Assembly (NCBI GenBank): GCA_026874595.1
Contig: CM049318.1
Span: 32,931,956-32,995,955 of the forward strand
Source of the DNA: Sipunculus nudus
Lineage: Eukaryota > Annelida > Sipuncula > Golfingiida > Sipunculidae
Reading direction: 5' to 3'
DNA: 64,000 bases
Positions within the stretch are counted from its first letter, which is position 1, and each line of letters starts with the position of its first letter. The notes beneath the pieces are model-generated. The model did no database searches. It saw nothing but the letters and a program-made list of their open reading frames with translations, and had not been told where the DNA came from. Below, piece by piece: positions 10,849 through 22,400 of this stretch. The position numbers were made by a program, and so were the translations under genes.

Positions 10849-13800
10849 CTGTTTAAATGATTCATGACCGTACTTAAGCGAAGTTTCGTTAGTGTTTAAT
10901 ATTGTTTTAAACGTTCCCAACATACCTAAATAGCAGAAATGTTTATGGCCATGAAGCTCAGTATCAGAATGCAACAAGCAAAAGTAAACGCATGAATTAA
11001 AAATAGAACAGATCTGTATATGTTTAAATGAGAACAGAACCAAGTAGGTCTTAAATGTGTTTAAGCAATGCATAATTAACCTGGCGACCAGCCGCTTGAC
11101 AAAATATGTTTTCGAAAAAATTGTAACGTACACCTTTCTGCAGGTCATATTCAGTAAATTTCACATCTAGTCTTTTGAACAAACAACATGCGATTTATTA
11201 GTGAAACATTATATAAATCATACAACTGTAAATGATTGATCTATTCTCTAAATGTCAATGATTCATCTCTTTAGTGATTGCAAATGTGAAACAAAATTAA
11301 CAAAACGTATGCATGGATGAAGAAGACTTTTGTGGTTATGAAAGCAGCACGGTTTTATTACTAACATGTAGGACGCAAAATGTGGAACGCCTACCTGGTA
11401 TATACAGCTAAAACAATGGCGATTCCTGCGACGAGAACGAGGCCAACAATTCCTAGGTAAAGCATCATCCTCAGCTGAGGAGCTTCCACCTCCAGAACAA
11501 CAGTCGTTTTTTGGCCTGGTAACGCTTCTCCTAAGGTTACAGAACCTAAATTCATCAGTACCTGAACAGTCGTTTTAAAAATTGCAATGCTTTCGCGAAA
11601 TAAATAATTAAAAATATTGAAATTTACCTTGAAGCCCTGCTATTTGTAAATCCCGATGCGGATTCATAAGCTGTGAATCTTTTAATTATAACGGGATGAA
11701 GATATATATCCATGAGAGATAAAGTATACCATTCTTCAGCTAATTTAATCTGTGAACTTTTATTATTTTAATACACAGAAAAAGCAGAAAAAGGATTTTA
11801 ACTTGTTCTACAGTGAAGGAATAAGAGTATGTAACTTTATATAATGCTGGTCGTTATATGAGTCTATCAGCACGATAATGATAAAGTTATAGAAGGGTAA
11901 ACATGCACATACAACAATAAGTCGTATGCTATATTCTAAAACTGTTTCCCAGAAATATGTAGTATTTAAGAGAATAATATCACCGTTGTGCGAGCCATTT
12001 GCAGTCAGAGTGACTGGAACGATCCATGTCGCAGGCAATTGACTTGTCGCGAGTTCGCCGTGTGCGGGTTCAGAAGTGGATCCTTTAAAACAATCTTCAG
12101 TAAGGTATAAAAGTTCAAATTGATGATATTTTATCTCAGTTGGCTACCTAAACTAGCTTCTGCAGTGTTGCTACTCGCTGTGTTACCAGGCACAATAAAG
12201 TTTATCCATGCTTACACCGTTGTGTATTGATGTGACATTTTCACAAGGAAAAAACTTCACCACCAGCAAAGGCTTAGAAATAGTAATTTTTGATCAAAAT
12301 CATGAACATAAAGCATGATTATGTTTGGTATCAATCTGAAGCTTTTTATTATAAGCTTGTCTTTAGTGTAAACGAGTGACATTAGTGTCACAGCTTGCTT
12401 ATTTTTAAGTGCTCAAATTATTACTAAAGATAATCATAACTGATTATCCGAGAAGATTAGTACCCAAACACAGTGAAATTTATTCCACAGAGAAACACTG
12501 GCGTTAAGTTGTAACTGTCACCATTTGAACAAAACTGTATATCGCTGGTCAAATAATGCGGGGAAATAAATAAACACTGCGCACTATTCTATATAAGCCT
12601 TAGCTAATTATCATCAATAACAGGGTCCGTGGTTCTTTTTTACAAACTATTTTAAGTTCCTGGGCCTTTATCCATCAGGATTATGCAAAAACATCACGTG
12701 ACTGAAGATGAATAATCTTACGCTTGTGAAGGTCAATATCAGGACTTATCATCCTGAGAGAGGAACGAGGAGGTGAACAGATTGGTCAATAAGACTAAGA
12801 ATGACTGCTATGAGTCAGCCGTGGGAAGGTGCAGGAAGATACCAAACAGTTGTTTAGTATTGTGAATAAGCTCCCTTCTTTTTAAAACAAGAATCACTCG
12901 ATCCAGATAAACCGAAGAACAATCACCAAGTCTTCAATTTAACCTATTGTGTTAAATCGACCGAGAGAATGTTGGCTTCTGGGCTGCACACATATCTCAC
13001 AAACAACAACTTACTAGAACCATACCAGTCAGTATACATCTTTCCAGAATGACATATTCTGTGCTATTCTGCTTCATTACTCTGCAGGCTTTGACATGTT
13101 GACCAACGTCGTGTGATGGAGATACTGAGTGAACTTAGTGATCATGGTCTTGCTCCCCAGCGGTTTCAGTCATACCAGACAGGTAAAATCCAGACGATCA
13201 TGTTTAAAGGCACAAAATCATCGTTCACCGAACTAGACTGTTAAGTCCCCCCATTGGCATGCAGATCACACTGAGCTGGATATCATTTTCGATATCGGTG
13301 ATAAAGATGCTGCTCCCTGTTTCATGGCGACCACTATAAAATCGGTTGACAATTGGATGTTACTATATCACCTTAAAACGAATGGAAACAATACTGAGTT
13401 TTTGGTCATTTCACTGCCAGTGCAGGAACGTATTCCGTAAATGACTTTAGCCTTGATGTATAAGGCTGTTAAAACATAGCACTAGGTTATCTCCAGGAAC
13501 TAATGCAACCTTATAAACAACGTTTGATGCTTAGATGTCGTTGCCAGGATTTGTTTACTGCGCCATTCATGACCTCCTCACAATTCAAGACCTCCTCACA
13601 GGTGCAGGACACGGACATTCAGTATGGCTAAACCACGTAACGTAAATTTGTCACAGCCTCTGACTGTGCTCAAATCAAAACGTTTTGTGCAAAAGTTTTC
13701 TCAAATGTTACAATAGTAAGTAAGTACCACCAACTCTATATAGTGTGTTACCAGCTGAATTTTATATCGTTTGCACATCAATACATCAATATTTTAATAT

Positions 13801-16632
13801 TTTGTTATGTTTAAAGTGTATACTTTTATTCTAAATAATTTTAAGCAACTTTTTAGACGATACGGAAAATAATTGTATTATTATTTTTATTATAACACAT
13901 GTACATATGTTTTATAATGAAGCGTGTAGCAAGCAGACTGGCAAGGGTGCAGTAAAAGGTACTTTTCAGTGCCTGATTTGTTACTATTTCGCAAATTCTA
14001 ACCTATGGTATCCATGGTGTCTTCTGTCTCCATTCGAATAGAAGGGCCAGTGTCCTTTGTGACGGTCGGTTGAATAGGAAATGCCTCTGTAAATATTATT
14101 GTAATCATGGGTATACAACAAAAAGCAATGACTGACCGAAACTATTCATCTATTCCTTTGATCTCCCAAAAAGGAGTACATCACTGACTGTCAGGTTTAA
14201 TAATTGGAAATGAAAACTTTAATTAAAAACGATATATTAAACATGACTTAATAGAATAGATAAATCAGATTTAGTTGTAGTCGTGTATATTTTATAATCA
14301 GGCGTCGTATGTCTGAATGTTTTGTTATAACAGATGAAAATCACATCTATACAAGGAGACAAAATAAAATCTAAGAAGCTTCCACAATAACAACAAAATT
14401 TGAATTATCAAAGGTGCATTAATCAATTATTAACGGTCAGGCATGTTACCAACCGGATACAGAACCCTGTCATACGCTAAATGAAAAAATTCATTCCAGG
14501 TTCATATTACTGTCCAATAGAGTGTGTTCATATCAGCCCGGCGCTCAGCGTACCCTATGGCGCAACGCCCAAGAATGAAATCGACAAGCACCACCATTCG
14601 TCTGTGACGCACCGCTCCAGAATGAATCCGGCAAGCATGACTCGGCATGTGCCGACATTATGCTTTGTGACGCACCGCCCCTTAATGAACTAACGACAAT
14701 ATAGGACCTTGTATGAGTGAAGATGCCGGCGCGTTTCTTCATATGAATAGTTGGTGAAAATAGGGTGAGTGTACAGGGTTTTGATGATAACATACGTGGC
14801 CGTTTAATAAAATTATTATTCACCGGCTTGTTAGGTATTACCTTCGTACTGCCCTTCGTGTCTTCCAGAATTAAAGGATGACGCATAGATACCTTCAGAC
14901 TTCCATGGTGATTTTATTTTCCATATACAGACATATTATCCAATCGTTTTTGTCAAATATTTTTCCATGTTGCAGTGAAATGAGGTATACATATCCCAAA
15001 ATAGCACTGGCTTGTTTATACCGTGTGGAAATTATAATGACAGATTTAAATCCATCCAATGATATCGGCAGTAGCGTGTTTCTTGTACATGGTATCTAGC
15101 GCTTTTTTAACAGGAAACTTTCAATCTTAAGGATGGCAGATTGATATGTAATTTAATATACCAGTCCATTTATTTAAATGAAAAAATAAACCCAGGTTGG
15201 CACCCAATATATGTATTTTGTGGGATACTTTCGTTATTTCGGCGAATGTAAAAACATCGCCGCATCGCCGCATATATCACAAAGGGCCTTAGTTATTAGT
15301 TCTGGGCATTAATAATCTTTATGACACTTGTGTCAAGATGTTACTTACCAAGCATACAGATATACCCGGCAGTGTGGGTACAATCAGCTGATACCCATTT
15401 TCCTCCTTTGTTCATCTGCAAACACCGTCCCTCCGTGGGCAGCTGGCTATCTTCAGCTTCCCAGTTATCATTTATCTCTCTCGTTTGCGTCAAGTCTCCT
15501 AATATCACACAAGTATGGTTCGAATTGGAGGCTAGTGCGCATGAGTACAAGATTTAGTGGAAGTATGAAAAACTGACAAAATTGCAAGACATGCCATTAC
15601 TACCCAAAAGTGCGTCATATGGGCCTATAATTGCTTTGTTCTATCTGACCTCAAGGAGCACTGGGCAAAGTTTTGGGATGATGCCGTTATTTCTCTGACA
15701 AACTCAATGTACAAAGAAAATTACGTCCTCGGCCAACCTGACAGTCTTCTCAAATCAATGACCTATTTCACCGTGTAAACGGAATTAATAGACTATGAAA
15801 TATGTGGAATTAACGGAATATATCCTCTTTTCTGTAGGTATCTACGCTGTATTTTATATTTTATAATATATAACAGCATAAAGTATTCAGGGTACATATT
15901 TGTGCTTTTTGTCAAAAGCGAGAACTTTGTACGGGTGCGAATTAAAATATATACCACCAGGTTGAATGAGTAGCAAGGTCGTTTCTCATAACTTTTAATG
16001 TCTAACGCAAATATTTCTAAATTATTGATATAAATAATGTATACACTGAAGTTCTTATTGATATTGTGCGTACACTTTGCGTACACTGAACTTCAGTAGC
16101 CTAAAAGTTTTGTAAACAAAAGTTCTTCATAACTGCCCATTTAGTCCATGTATATTTGCTTATCAATAAAAGGCAAAAGTATCAATCTCTATATATGCGA
16201 CATGAATTAAACACAAGAACAGACAATAGATACATTTGAATATAGAGATCAGTCACCTGTATCCCAGGTCCAAACTCGACTCGTGGCTGCCACATAAGCT
16301 GCGGTGTTTATTTTATTATTTATTTTCTCCATGTGCGCTAAATCTTCAGCGGTTACAACAGCGAGACGAGATCCCCGTGACGGTTCGAGATCCTGACACT
16401 TCATCATTGCCTCCTCCCAAGTTAATGCCTCATTTAAAGTCAGCATACATTTGCCTCTTTGTTTGCTCTCAAATTCTGTTTCATTGCAAGAGTCTTTTTT
16501 ATCTTAAAACAAACACACACAAAAACTACCTTTTATTCTTTACGCTAACTCACCTTTTGTTAATTGATATACAAAATTAAGATTCGAGAGCTATAAAATT
16601 TAATAATATAATCATATATTATAACAATATTA

Positions 16633-16686
<54 letters not shown>

Positions 16687-19600
16687 TTGAAACGACACAA
16701 TTAGACTTGCTTAATGCATTATGGAATGATTTAATGTAGGTTTTGTAGTGCATTTGACAACCCCGTGATAAATTCTACCAACTTACTTAAAATACACAGA
16801 GGAAAATAAGGAGTGGAGCACTGGACTGTTTTCAGTCTCAGACCACGTGCCGGGCCGCCGTCCACCACGACACACTGGCGCTGACTCAGCACTCCTTTCG
16901 GATGTTCCGGTGCCCACAGGTTACCGACTGACAATGAGTAAATAATAGTGTTTTAAAGTACACTCGGACTTTACAAACAGACCTCGGGAACTTATATTAA
17001 CGTATCGCGATATCTAACGTTAAGTAAACAAATCGATGATCATGACAGTAGACTACCCGGTTATTCAGAGTTTAACAAAATATTTAGATATCGAGCTGTG
17101 CAATTTTGTAAGCAAAGAAATAGTGACAAAAATATTGGGGGAAAATGCCTCATAGAATGAATCAAAGTTTTGAAAACCAAATATCTGTCATACTCCCGCA
17201 CGATCATTCCGGATGAATAATCAGCTGAATTCTATGATATTTATATTCTCCATCGCCTCATAATTCGAAACTCACCATAAGATGTTTCTGCGCTATACAC
17301 AGAATTGACGTCATCTTCTTGAGAACAGAGAAACTGTTCATTACATGAATTGCTTGAACACTTTTCCGAACGTCCTCCAGTAGCAAACTTGTCGCCACAG
17401 CAGCATTTCTCTAGCCAGATAGCATTCTGAAAATACAGCAGTCTCAATTTTATACTTGATATCACCATTATTTAACTCACTGTACGGCCGAGATTTAGCT
17501 GTATATTTAAGTTGGTATATTTATCAGATATCTTTCACTTTTCCTTCTGCTGAGAATGAAAACTGTTATCATGTACCAATTATTGGATGGATAATAACAT
17601 TATTATTGTTACACAAAATCCGTTTACTCATAAATACAACATTTTACATGAAGTTTCTTCAAACATAACGCTCTTAGATGACTAAATATTGAAATGTATA
17701 TCATCTTGTCACAGAAGTAAAAGACAAACTGGTCTTCATAAATCGATCAACATGCAGTGATCATTTATACGGAGAAATTACTCCTCTTTTCTTGACTCAT
17801 TTTTATATGACAAAATGAAAGCCCAAATATATTAAATTATTTCACTTCAGCTCAAACTTTCACACATAGTTATTCTGACTTAATGTGGCATGTGATTTAA
17901 TAACATGTTATGTAATGCTAGACCATTCAATAAAACGTAACTTGCATTTCGAAAACAGGGGTGCGTACATGCCTTTAAATTGCTGAGTTGGTATATTGCA
18001 ATGGTAAAACGCTGCTGTATAAATTCAACTGATTCCACATCAACATGATCATAAACGCATTTGTTACAGACTTTCAGTTTCCTAATTGAACATATTCTTT
18101 TTAGCAGATGATCATTTGTTTATTAATTTTTACTGGGCCACTGTAGAATATGTATCTATACTGACAGTATATATTGCTATGTGACATTTATATACCATCT
18201 CTACGCCTCTCCGCGTATTACAGAACGATGGTCCAAGAAGGTAACTTATCACTTTGTTCCGGCCCAATAACTGTAAGTCCTCCTCGCATGAAGGGTATTT
18301 CTTCAGTCTTTTCTTCATTTGCTTTCCTCTTAAATTCAACCGATTTGGTTCATTCTGTTGAAATTTTCTCATACGAATGTAGCCATGACGGAACCATTTG
18401 CCGTGAACAACATCTGTTATTTAAATTCATCAGCTGGATCGTCTCTGGCCGATATATTTATAACACCAGCCTGAGAACCTTCCAAGAATAAGACATCAAT
18501 GTTCTGAAATCCATATTTTAGGAAAATGACGATTAAAGTAGCTTAAAGACTTGCTGTCATAATTCCCCTGGCTTATGACAAATTGGTCACCACAGTGGCA
18601 GTACGTTTTTAGAAATTATCACCAGAACAGAAGGGCATGGTTTGTGGATGAAGTATAAAGTAACTGCACCTCGATATCAATGAGGTGTATTAGAGCCAAT
18701 CCATGCATTTGTCTGTATGGTCATATTTTTATTCAATACGACTGACACAGGAAGCAATAGTCTTGAAAAGAAATGTTTTCTCAATGTAAAGCCAAATTTT
18801 AACCATCTGAGAAAAAATGTTGTCTTTTTCACTGACTTACCTGCTTTCCCAAAGTATAAAATTTATACCCATTACAGTGTGATTTACAGTTAACAGCTCG
18901 TAGCAGACGGCCACACTTTATCTGTAGGAGTTGCTTAGACCTTGAGGGATAACAACCCTGATAGTGGAACGGCGTTCTCGTTTTCTTTCCTGAGTACAAA
19001 AAGATAACATGCACTATTTTTTATTTTAGTATCAGCATTGGCGTTTTTTTTTCAAACATGTTATGCTAAAATTAAGAAGAGCAACCAAATGGAATTGTAT
19101 TTGAATCAGCAAATACACAAAGCGTACCATCGAGGGCACATCTAGAGTAAACTGCACATACTATTAAATGAAGAACTAGCGATGGCTAGCATTTACTGTA
19201 ACATGAAACTGAGATCAAAGATTAAGGTGACACTAAAAGTGGAAACTGACACATAAAGTGGTGCGGACTGGACAGTTTGGTATAATTTCAATAAACAGGA
19301 ATAAGGATAATCAGAGCGATACACATAGACTGATCAAGTTTGAAATCTACACTGTATAACAGTGACCTCATTTCATAAAATGGGTATTAACTGGTACAGT
19401 TCGATACAAATATACAGAAACAACTGACATGCATGACAAGATATTCCTAAGATAGCATTTAAGTGAAAACGAGTCAAGGTTACCCAACAGTTATTCAGTT
19501 TAAGGTTGTCATATATCGCCGGTTTACACCGGGATTGAATCACATCTAATATATCTAGTGTCACTTTGCCAGAGGAGAATAATAATCGACAAGACCGACT

Positions 19601-20581
19601 GACTTGCTGGCCCAGATATGCGTAAGGTTGTATTTCAATTATATTAATTCAATGGTCAAAATATGAAAGTGCTTATAAATTCTGCAAGCGAAAATCAACG
19701 TCACCTTGGTGTTACACAGTTCGAGCAAGTCATATGCTTAAGCTTTCCAGCGAGTTTGAACCAATTCTAATAAAACTTTGGGTGTTATCGCTCTCACGAG
19801 AAAACAAGGTCCAAAGTTCACAGTAGCATGACCTTGAGAGAAAAGTTCAGGGTCACAGCACCAGGAAAATAAATTACCCTGTTATATATGAATTGCTATA
19901 ATGTTAATAGTTGGAAGTGCGTCTGAAATATGAGCTTTTCAAAAGTGCGGGTGCGTATTCGCAAAAACAATAAGCCTACGACTATCATAACTGTGGTGTC
20001 AAGTATAAGCTTCTGCTTGCAGAATTGTATAACTGAATGATGTTTATTAAGGAATAAATGACATATTATGGTATAAATAGTAAGAATAATCTTAATCTTA
20101 CCATCGATCCAGTTCCAATACATTGGTTTGCTTCTGCCACCGATCCAAACATAGGCCAGGTCTGTCTGGCTGATAAGGTCACGTGCTGCGTCACGTGATA
20201 TCGAATCATCATCTTTGTACAAATGTCCTCCTTGTTCAACACAAGATGCCCGTGCGTTCTTCCAGTTTCTGACGTTATCGAATAGACATAACACCTGGTC
20301 TCCTGAAACTAAAATGACAACACGGTAAAATAAGTAAGAACATTGTAGTTTAACTCAATAATAAATACTATGCTATTAAAGGCTTTTTCCCTCAATCTGT
20401 GTTTTGGTAAAAATTAGCTGTATACACCGCCAGGGAGGTTTTATATTATAGGGATAAAGAAGATTTTATATTATAGGGCCAAGAAGGTTTTAAATTTATT
20501 ACAACTCCATGCATCTTTACGGGTGCGGGAATGACTCGGAATAGGAGAGTAATCATAGTTGGGACACCGTTCATATGTATA

Positions 20582-20631
<50 letters not shown>

Positions 20632-21892
20632 TTTAGAGTGAACTCAGAAATCGAACCGAAATCTAATTCTTATTATCATATTTTTTTTCATTTCTTACAT
20701 AAAAATATTATTCTTTGAAAAGCAAGGGATGTTACATTGGTCCCCCCCCCCGCTTTTGCAAAAACGTGGGGTGATATATACCCCCATCCAGCCTGTATTG
20801 ACGCCCCTGACTCCATGGCACTACTGATCGGTGATAAAAGTTATTCCTTCTTTCGGACTAAAGGATGTTCTGTGAATCTAAAATACGCGGAAACTGCCTA
20901 TAAAATCCGGAATGCTACAGTTTCGGATAGGTCCGAAACCTCTGATGTGCACGCATTCGTATCTTTTGAGCAAGTGTTTTAATCTCTTGCGGAAGCTATA
21001 ATTATCTTTTACGTAAACTTTCTGACTTAAATATTTCTGACACAAGCATGTGTATCACGAGGTATATATCATGTTCGCATGCGATAGACTATGCACACGT
21101 TATCAACAATGAGATAAATACATTCACAACAAACACCTAAAGCACCTTAGATTTAAAGATGTTCACTTACAATTTAAATGTTCACATACAATACAATTTA
21201 AGCCAGCTATACAAGCTGAGACGTAATCAATGCATTAGTCACCATATGTACAGTTAATGTTTAATGTCTTAATGAATTCCCCTTCATTCAGTAAACAACC
21301 ACAGCGCATGTGCAGGTCAAAAATAAATGCGCTTGTAGTTTGTACCACTTTGATATGGCATCTTGTCGTGTACACATTATCATAATAGGTTATTTATCAT
21401 CTGACACAGGAGAACTGGGATATATACAGAAGTCAGTAATATATTGTAAGCAAATGTGAAAATAAAAGAAGGAATTTCCTTGAAATGTACCAAAGCTTGT
21501 TTTAAAGTTTGACAAATGAGAGTTTGATATAAAGCCCTGCCGTCCAACAGTACTCAACAGTAAGAGGTTCGTTTTGAGCAGAAATGACCTCTGGCGGAAG
21601 GGTGACTGTGGCCCCGCTTGGCCAATCAATACAGTTATATATAAAAATACAGTTTTTTGTATGCATTATGGCCTTTAGCATTATCAGTACACTTTAGGAG
21701 GTATTTAAAAGGTGACCCTATTATCATCTGCTGAAAAAAAAACGAAGCACGTTATCGCTACATATTCATGGAAAATTATAATATATTGATGTAATTTATA
21801 AATAATGACTGACCTGTAGTGTTACACTTAAAGCAAGACCCGCAAAACCACGTTAGTGTAAAAAACACGCAGAACAACGTGCACAGTGACAT
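10176..21892 (-). CDS. WSC-in-CTLD transmembrane receptor, 11 exons (intact copy)
   Basis: Joining exons 21892-21814, 20302-20102, 18989-18841, 17426-17276, 16927-16787, 16502-16257, 15498-15349, 14086-14003, 12082-11984, 11545-11395 and 10848-10176 gives 2124 nt: 707 codons plus TAA, no internal stop, all introns GT-AG. Predicted order: signal peptide (1 to about 19), first CTLD half (28-93), WSC (95-193), second CTLD half (195-241), full CTLD (242-372), Thr/Ser-containing stalk (373-455), membrane span (460-482), RRKK stop-transfer and a 223-residue tail with ten tyrosines. CTLD and WSC domains bind glycans in many proteins, and the tail looks like a phosphotyrosine docking platform, so a cell-surface recognition receptor, perhaps immune, is inferred. 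The ligand is unknown. I do not recognise a named orthologue. Exon joins are predicted by eye from splice sites and phase. Confidence 0.85.
11395..11545 (-). CDS. Receptor exon 10: transmembrane segment
   Basis: 151 nt, phase 1 to phase 2. Encodes GSVTLGEALPGQKTTVVLEV, then EAPQLR and the membrane span MMLYLGIVGLVLVAGIAIVL AVY (460-482). The acceptor AATTTAG is the only nearby one that keeps the frame from exon 9; a second candidate 16 bp upstream would not. The donor is CCAG|GTAGGC. The following exon supplies RRKK, making a typical type I topology. Confidence 0.8.
11984..12082 (-). CDS. Receptor exon 9: membrane-proximal stalk
   Basis: 99 nt, phase 1 to phase 1. Encodes STSEPAHGELATSQLPATW, then IVPVTLTANGSHNG, with an NGS sequon. 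The donor is CAACG|GTGATA. The second copy keeps only the IVPVTLT...SH part of this exon, so the intact version is found here only. Confidence 0.65.
13120..13440 (+). pseudogene. LINE reverse-transcriptase fossil in receptor intron 8
   Basis: From 13258 the plus strand reads HADHTELDIIFDIGDKDAAP, then SVDNWMLLYHLKTNGNNTEF and LVIS. This matches the block around the YADD catalytic box of CR1/L2/Jockey-type reverse transcriptases (YADDTQLY...WM..N.LKLN..KTE.L.I). Here YADD has become HADH, so the enzyme is dead. It lies antisense inside intron 8. That intron is about 1.9 kb here but about 0.3 kb in the second gene copy, so the element is specific to this copy. The sequence on both sides is likely part of the same decayed element. 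Confidence 0.7.
14003..14086 (-). CDS. Receptor exon 8: stalk
   Basis: 84 nt, phase 1 to phase 1. Encodes AFPIQPTVTKDTGPSIRMET and a few more residues (373-401), rich in Thr, Pro and acidic residues as expected of an extended, possibly O-glycosylated stalk. Splice sites (TTTACAG| and ATAG|GTTAGA) are conserved in the second copy at 56766-56849. Confidence 0.75.
   Translation of the reverse strand, partial: RHFLFNRPSQRTLALLFEWRQKTPWIP
15349..15498 (-). CDS. Receptor exon 7: second half of CTLD 2
   Basis: 150 nt, phase 1 to phase 1. Encodes residues 323-373: NWEAEDSQLPTEGRC (Cys348), GGKWVSADC (Cys362) and AGYICML (Cys370), the usual end of a CTLD. Calcium/sugar motifs EPN, QPD and WND are missing. 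The donor is CTTG|GTAAGT. Confidence 0.85.
16257..16502 (-). CDS. Receptor exon 6: first half of CTLD 2
   Basis: 246 nt, phase 1 to phase 1. Encodes residues 241-323: KKDSCNETEFESKQRGKC, then LTWEEAMMKCQDL (Cys276), LAVVTAEDLAHMEK and SRVWTWDTG. Cys246-Cys259 would be the extra N-terminal pair of long-form CTLDs. The donor is ACAG|GTGACT. NET at 247 is a possible glycosylation sequon. Confidence 0.85.
16635..16685. repeat. (TA)n microsatellite in receptor intron 5
   Basis: Pure TA array between exons 5 and 6. The second gene copy has no comparable array in the equivalent intron, so it arose or expanded after duplication. Confidence 0.95.
16787..16927 (-). CDS. Receptor exon 5: second half of CTLD 1
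   Basis: 141 nt, phase 1 to phase 1. Encodes residues 194-241: LWAPEHPKGVLSQRQC, then VVVDGG, LKTVQC and YFPLC. The cysteines fit CTLD positions: Cys212-Cys230 as the C-terminal pair and Cys238 as partner of Cys47 in exon 2. Canonical EPN/QPD and WND calcium motifs are absent, so classical calcium-dependent sugar binding is not predicted. Confidence 0.8.
17276..17426 (-). CDS. Receptor exon 4: second part of WSC domain
   Basis: 151 nt, phase 0 to phase 1. Encodes residues 144-194: a CCCG cluster (Cys151-153), KCSSNSC (166, 171), FLC (177) and the closing NSVY (184-187). That is the standard end of a WSC domain (CxCG ... C..C ... CGG...NVY-like). With exon 3 it forms a complete WSC module bounded by phase-1 introns. 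Confidence 0.85.
18841..18989 (-). CDS. Receptor exon 3: first part of WSC domain
   Basis: 149 nt, phase 1 to phase 0. Encodes residues 94-143 with FHYQGCY (Cys106), NCKSHC (Cys128, Cys132) and GYKFYTLGKQ, the spacing of a WSC domain start (GCY ... C...C..GY). The acceptor is CTCAG and the donor CAG|GTAAGT. A near-identical exon is at 61251-61399. Confidence 0.85.
20102..20302 (-). CDS. Receptor exon 2: first half of CTLD 1
   Basis: 201 nt, phase 1 to phase 1. Encodes residues 27-94: VLCLFDNVRNWKNARASC, then GGHLY and a VWIGGR-type stretch ending WNWIDG. This is the usual N-terminal half of a CTLD, including helix-1 Cys47 and the W-I-G motif, and it stops where the long-loop region normally begins. 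The donor is GATG|GTAAGA. The next coding exon does not continue the CTLD but begins the WSC domain. Confidence 0.85.
20581..20628. repeat. (TA)n microsatellite in receptor intron 1
   Basis: TA array within the 1.5-kb first intron. The rest of that intron (20303-21813) shows no further gene, apart from a C-rich run near 20743. Confidence 0.9.
21814..21892 (-). CDS. Receptor exon 1: start codon and signal peptide
   Basis: Starts at ATG 21892-21890 and reads a hydrophobic leader (MSLCTLFCVFFTLTWFCGS) followed by CFKCNTTG, with an N-glycosylation sequon at N24. It ends in phase 1 at a GT donor (21813-21812, context ACAG|GTCAGT). The start was chosen because this frame gives a classic signal peptide and joins exon 2 in frame; an upstream ATG at 21905 is out of frame. 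Confidence 0.8.
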
Positions 21893-21894
21893 GC

Positions 21895-21990
21895 TGCCCC
21901 GACATGGAAAACAGCTTGGATCCTTAATGGGAGACCCCTCGTGTCCTGGTGATATATACTTACAGATGAATTTCTACTAGTGTACCAGGA
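21895..21990 (-). promoter_or_regulatory. Possible core promoter of the receptor gene
   Basis: A TATA-like GTATATATC lies at about 21951-21959 on the minus strand, roughly 60 bp before the start codon, which would give a very short leader. The out-of-frame ATG at 21905 would fall inside such a leader. This is motif-level evidence only; the transcript may start elsewhere. Confidence 0.3.
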
Positions 21991-22100
21991 AGCTTAACAG
22001 CGGGACACCTAGGGACGTTTTATGCAAAATCGCAGGCTGTATGAGGATACATTGTGTACAGAGGTTAAACAGTTGAGCTTATCTTGATCCTTCCTGTCCG

Positions 22101-22104
<4 letters not shown>

Positions 22105-22161
<57 letters not shown>
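22105..22161. repeat. (TA)n microsatellite upstream of the receptor gene
   Basis: Pure TA array 210 bp upstream of the start codon, adjacent to a dispersed repeat (22225-22400). Confidence 0.95.
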
Positions 22162-22164
<3 letters not shown>

Positions 22165-22224
22165 ACGCCATAGTTTACTGGGGCGTGCCCAAGTGTCTTT
22201 TTTGTCCTTTGCCACCGCCAGAAG

Positions 22225-22400
22225 GGTATACGTTTATTCGTGTTTGTGTGCGTGTGTTAATATGCATGCGTGTATGTAAATTTTTTCTTGTCACCTCGTT
22301 AATGGACCAATGAAGAATCGATAAGATTTTAGCGTGGGTCCGGCCCATGATCCAGATCCGGGAGGACTTCCAGTAATCTTCACAAAATGTCGTCACATAT
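22225..22400. repeat. Dispersed repeat next to a TA array (pair with 52996-53180)
   Basis: Contains CCAATGAAGAATCGATAAGA and then CATGATC. The same order appears at 53099-53150 (CCAATGAAGAATCGATTAGA, CATGATCGGG) beside another TA array. Weaker relatives are seen near 53770 and at 62449. Confidence 0.6.

Noticed and set aside
14545-14886. 113-residue minus-strand frame inside the receptor gene
   Set aside because: It lies in intron 7 between well-supported exons, and the matching region of the second copy (about 57230-57440) does not keep the frame.
19000-20100. A hidden exon completing CTLD 1 before the WSC domain
   Set aside because: I scanned the minus-strand frames of intron 2 and found no W/C pattern of a CTLD second half; exon 5 supplies that pattern instead. 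RNA data would settle it.
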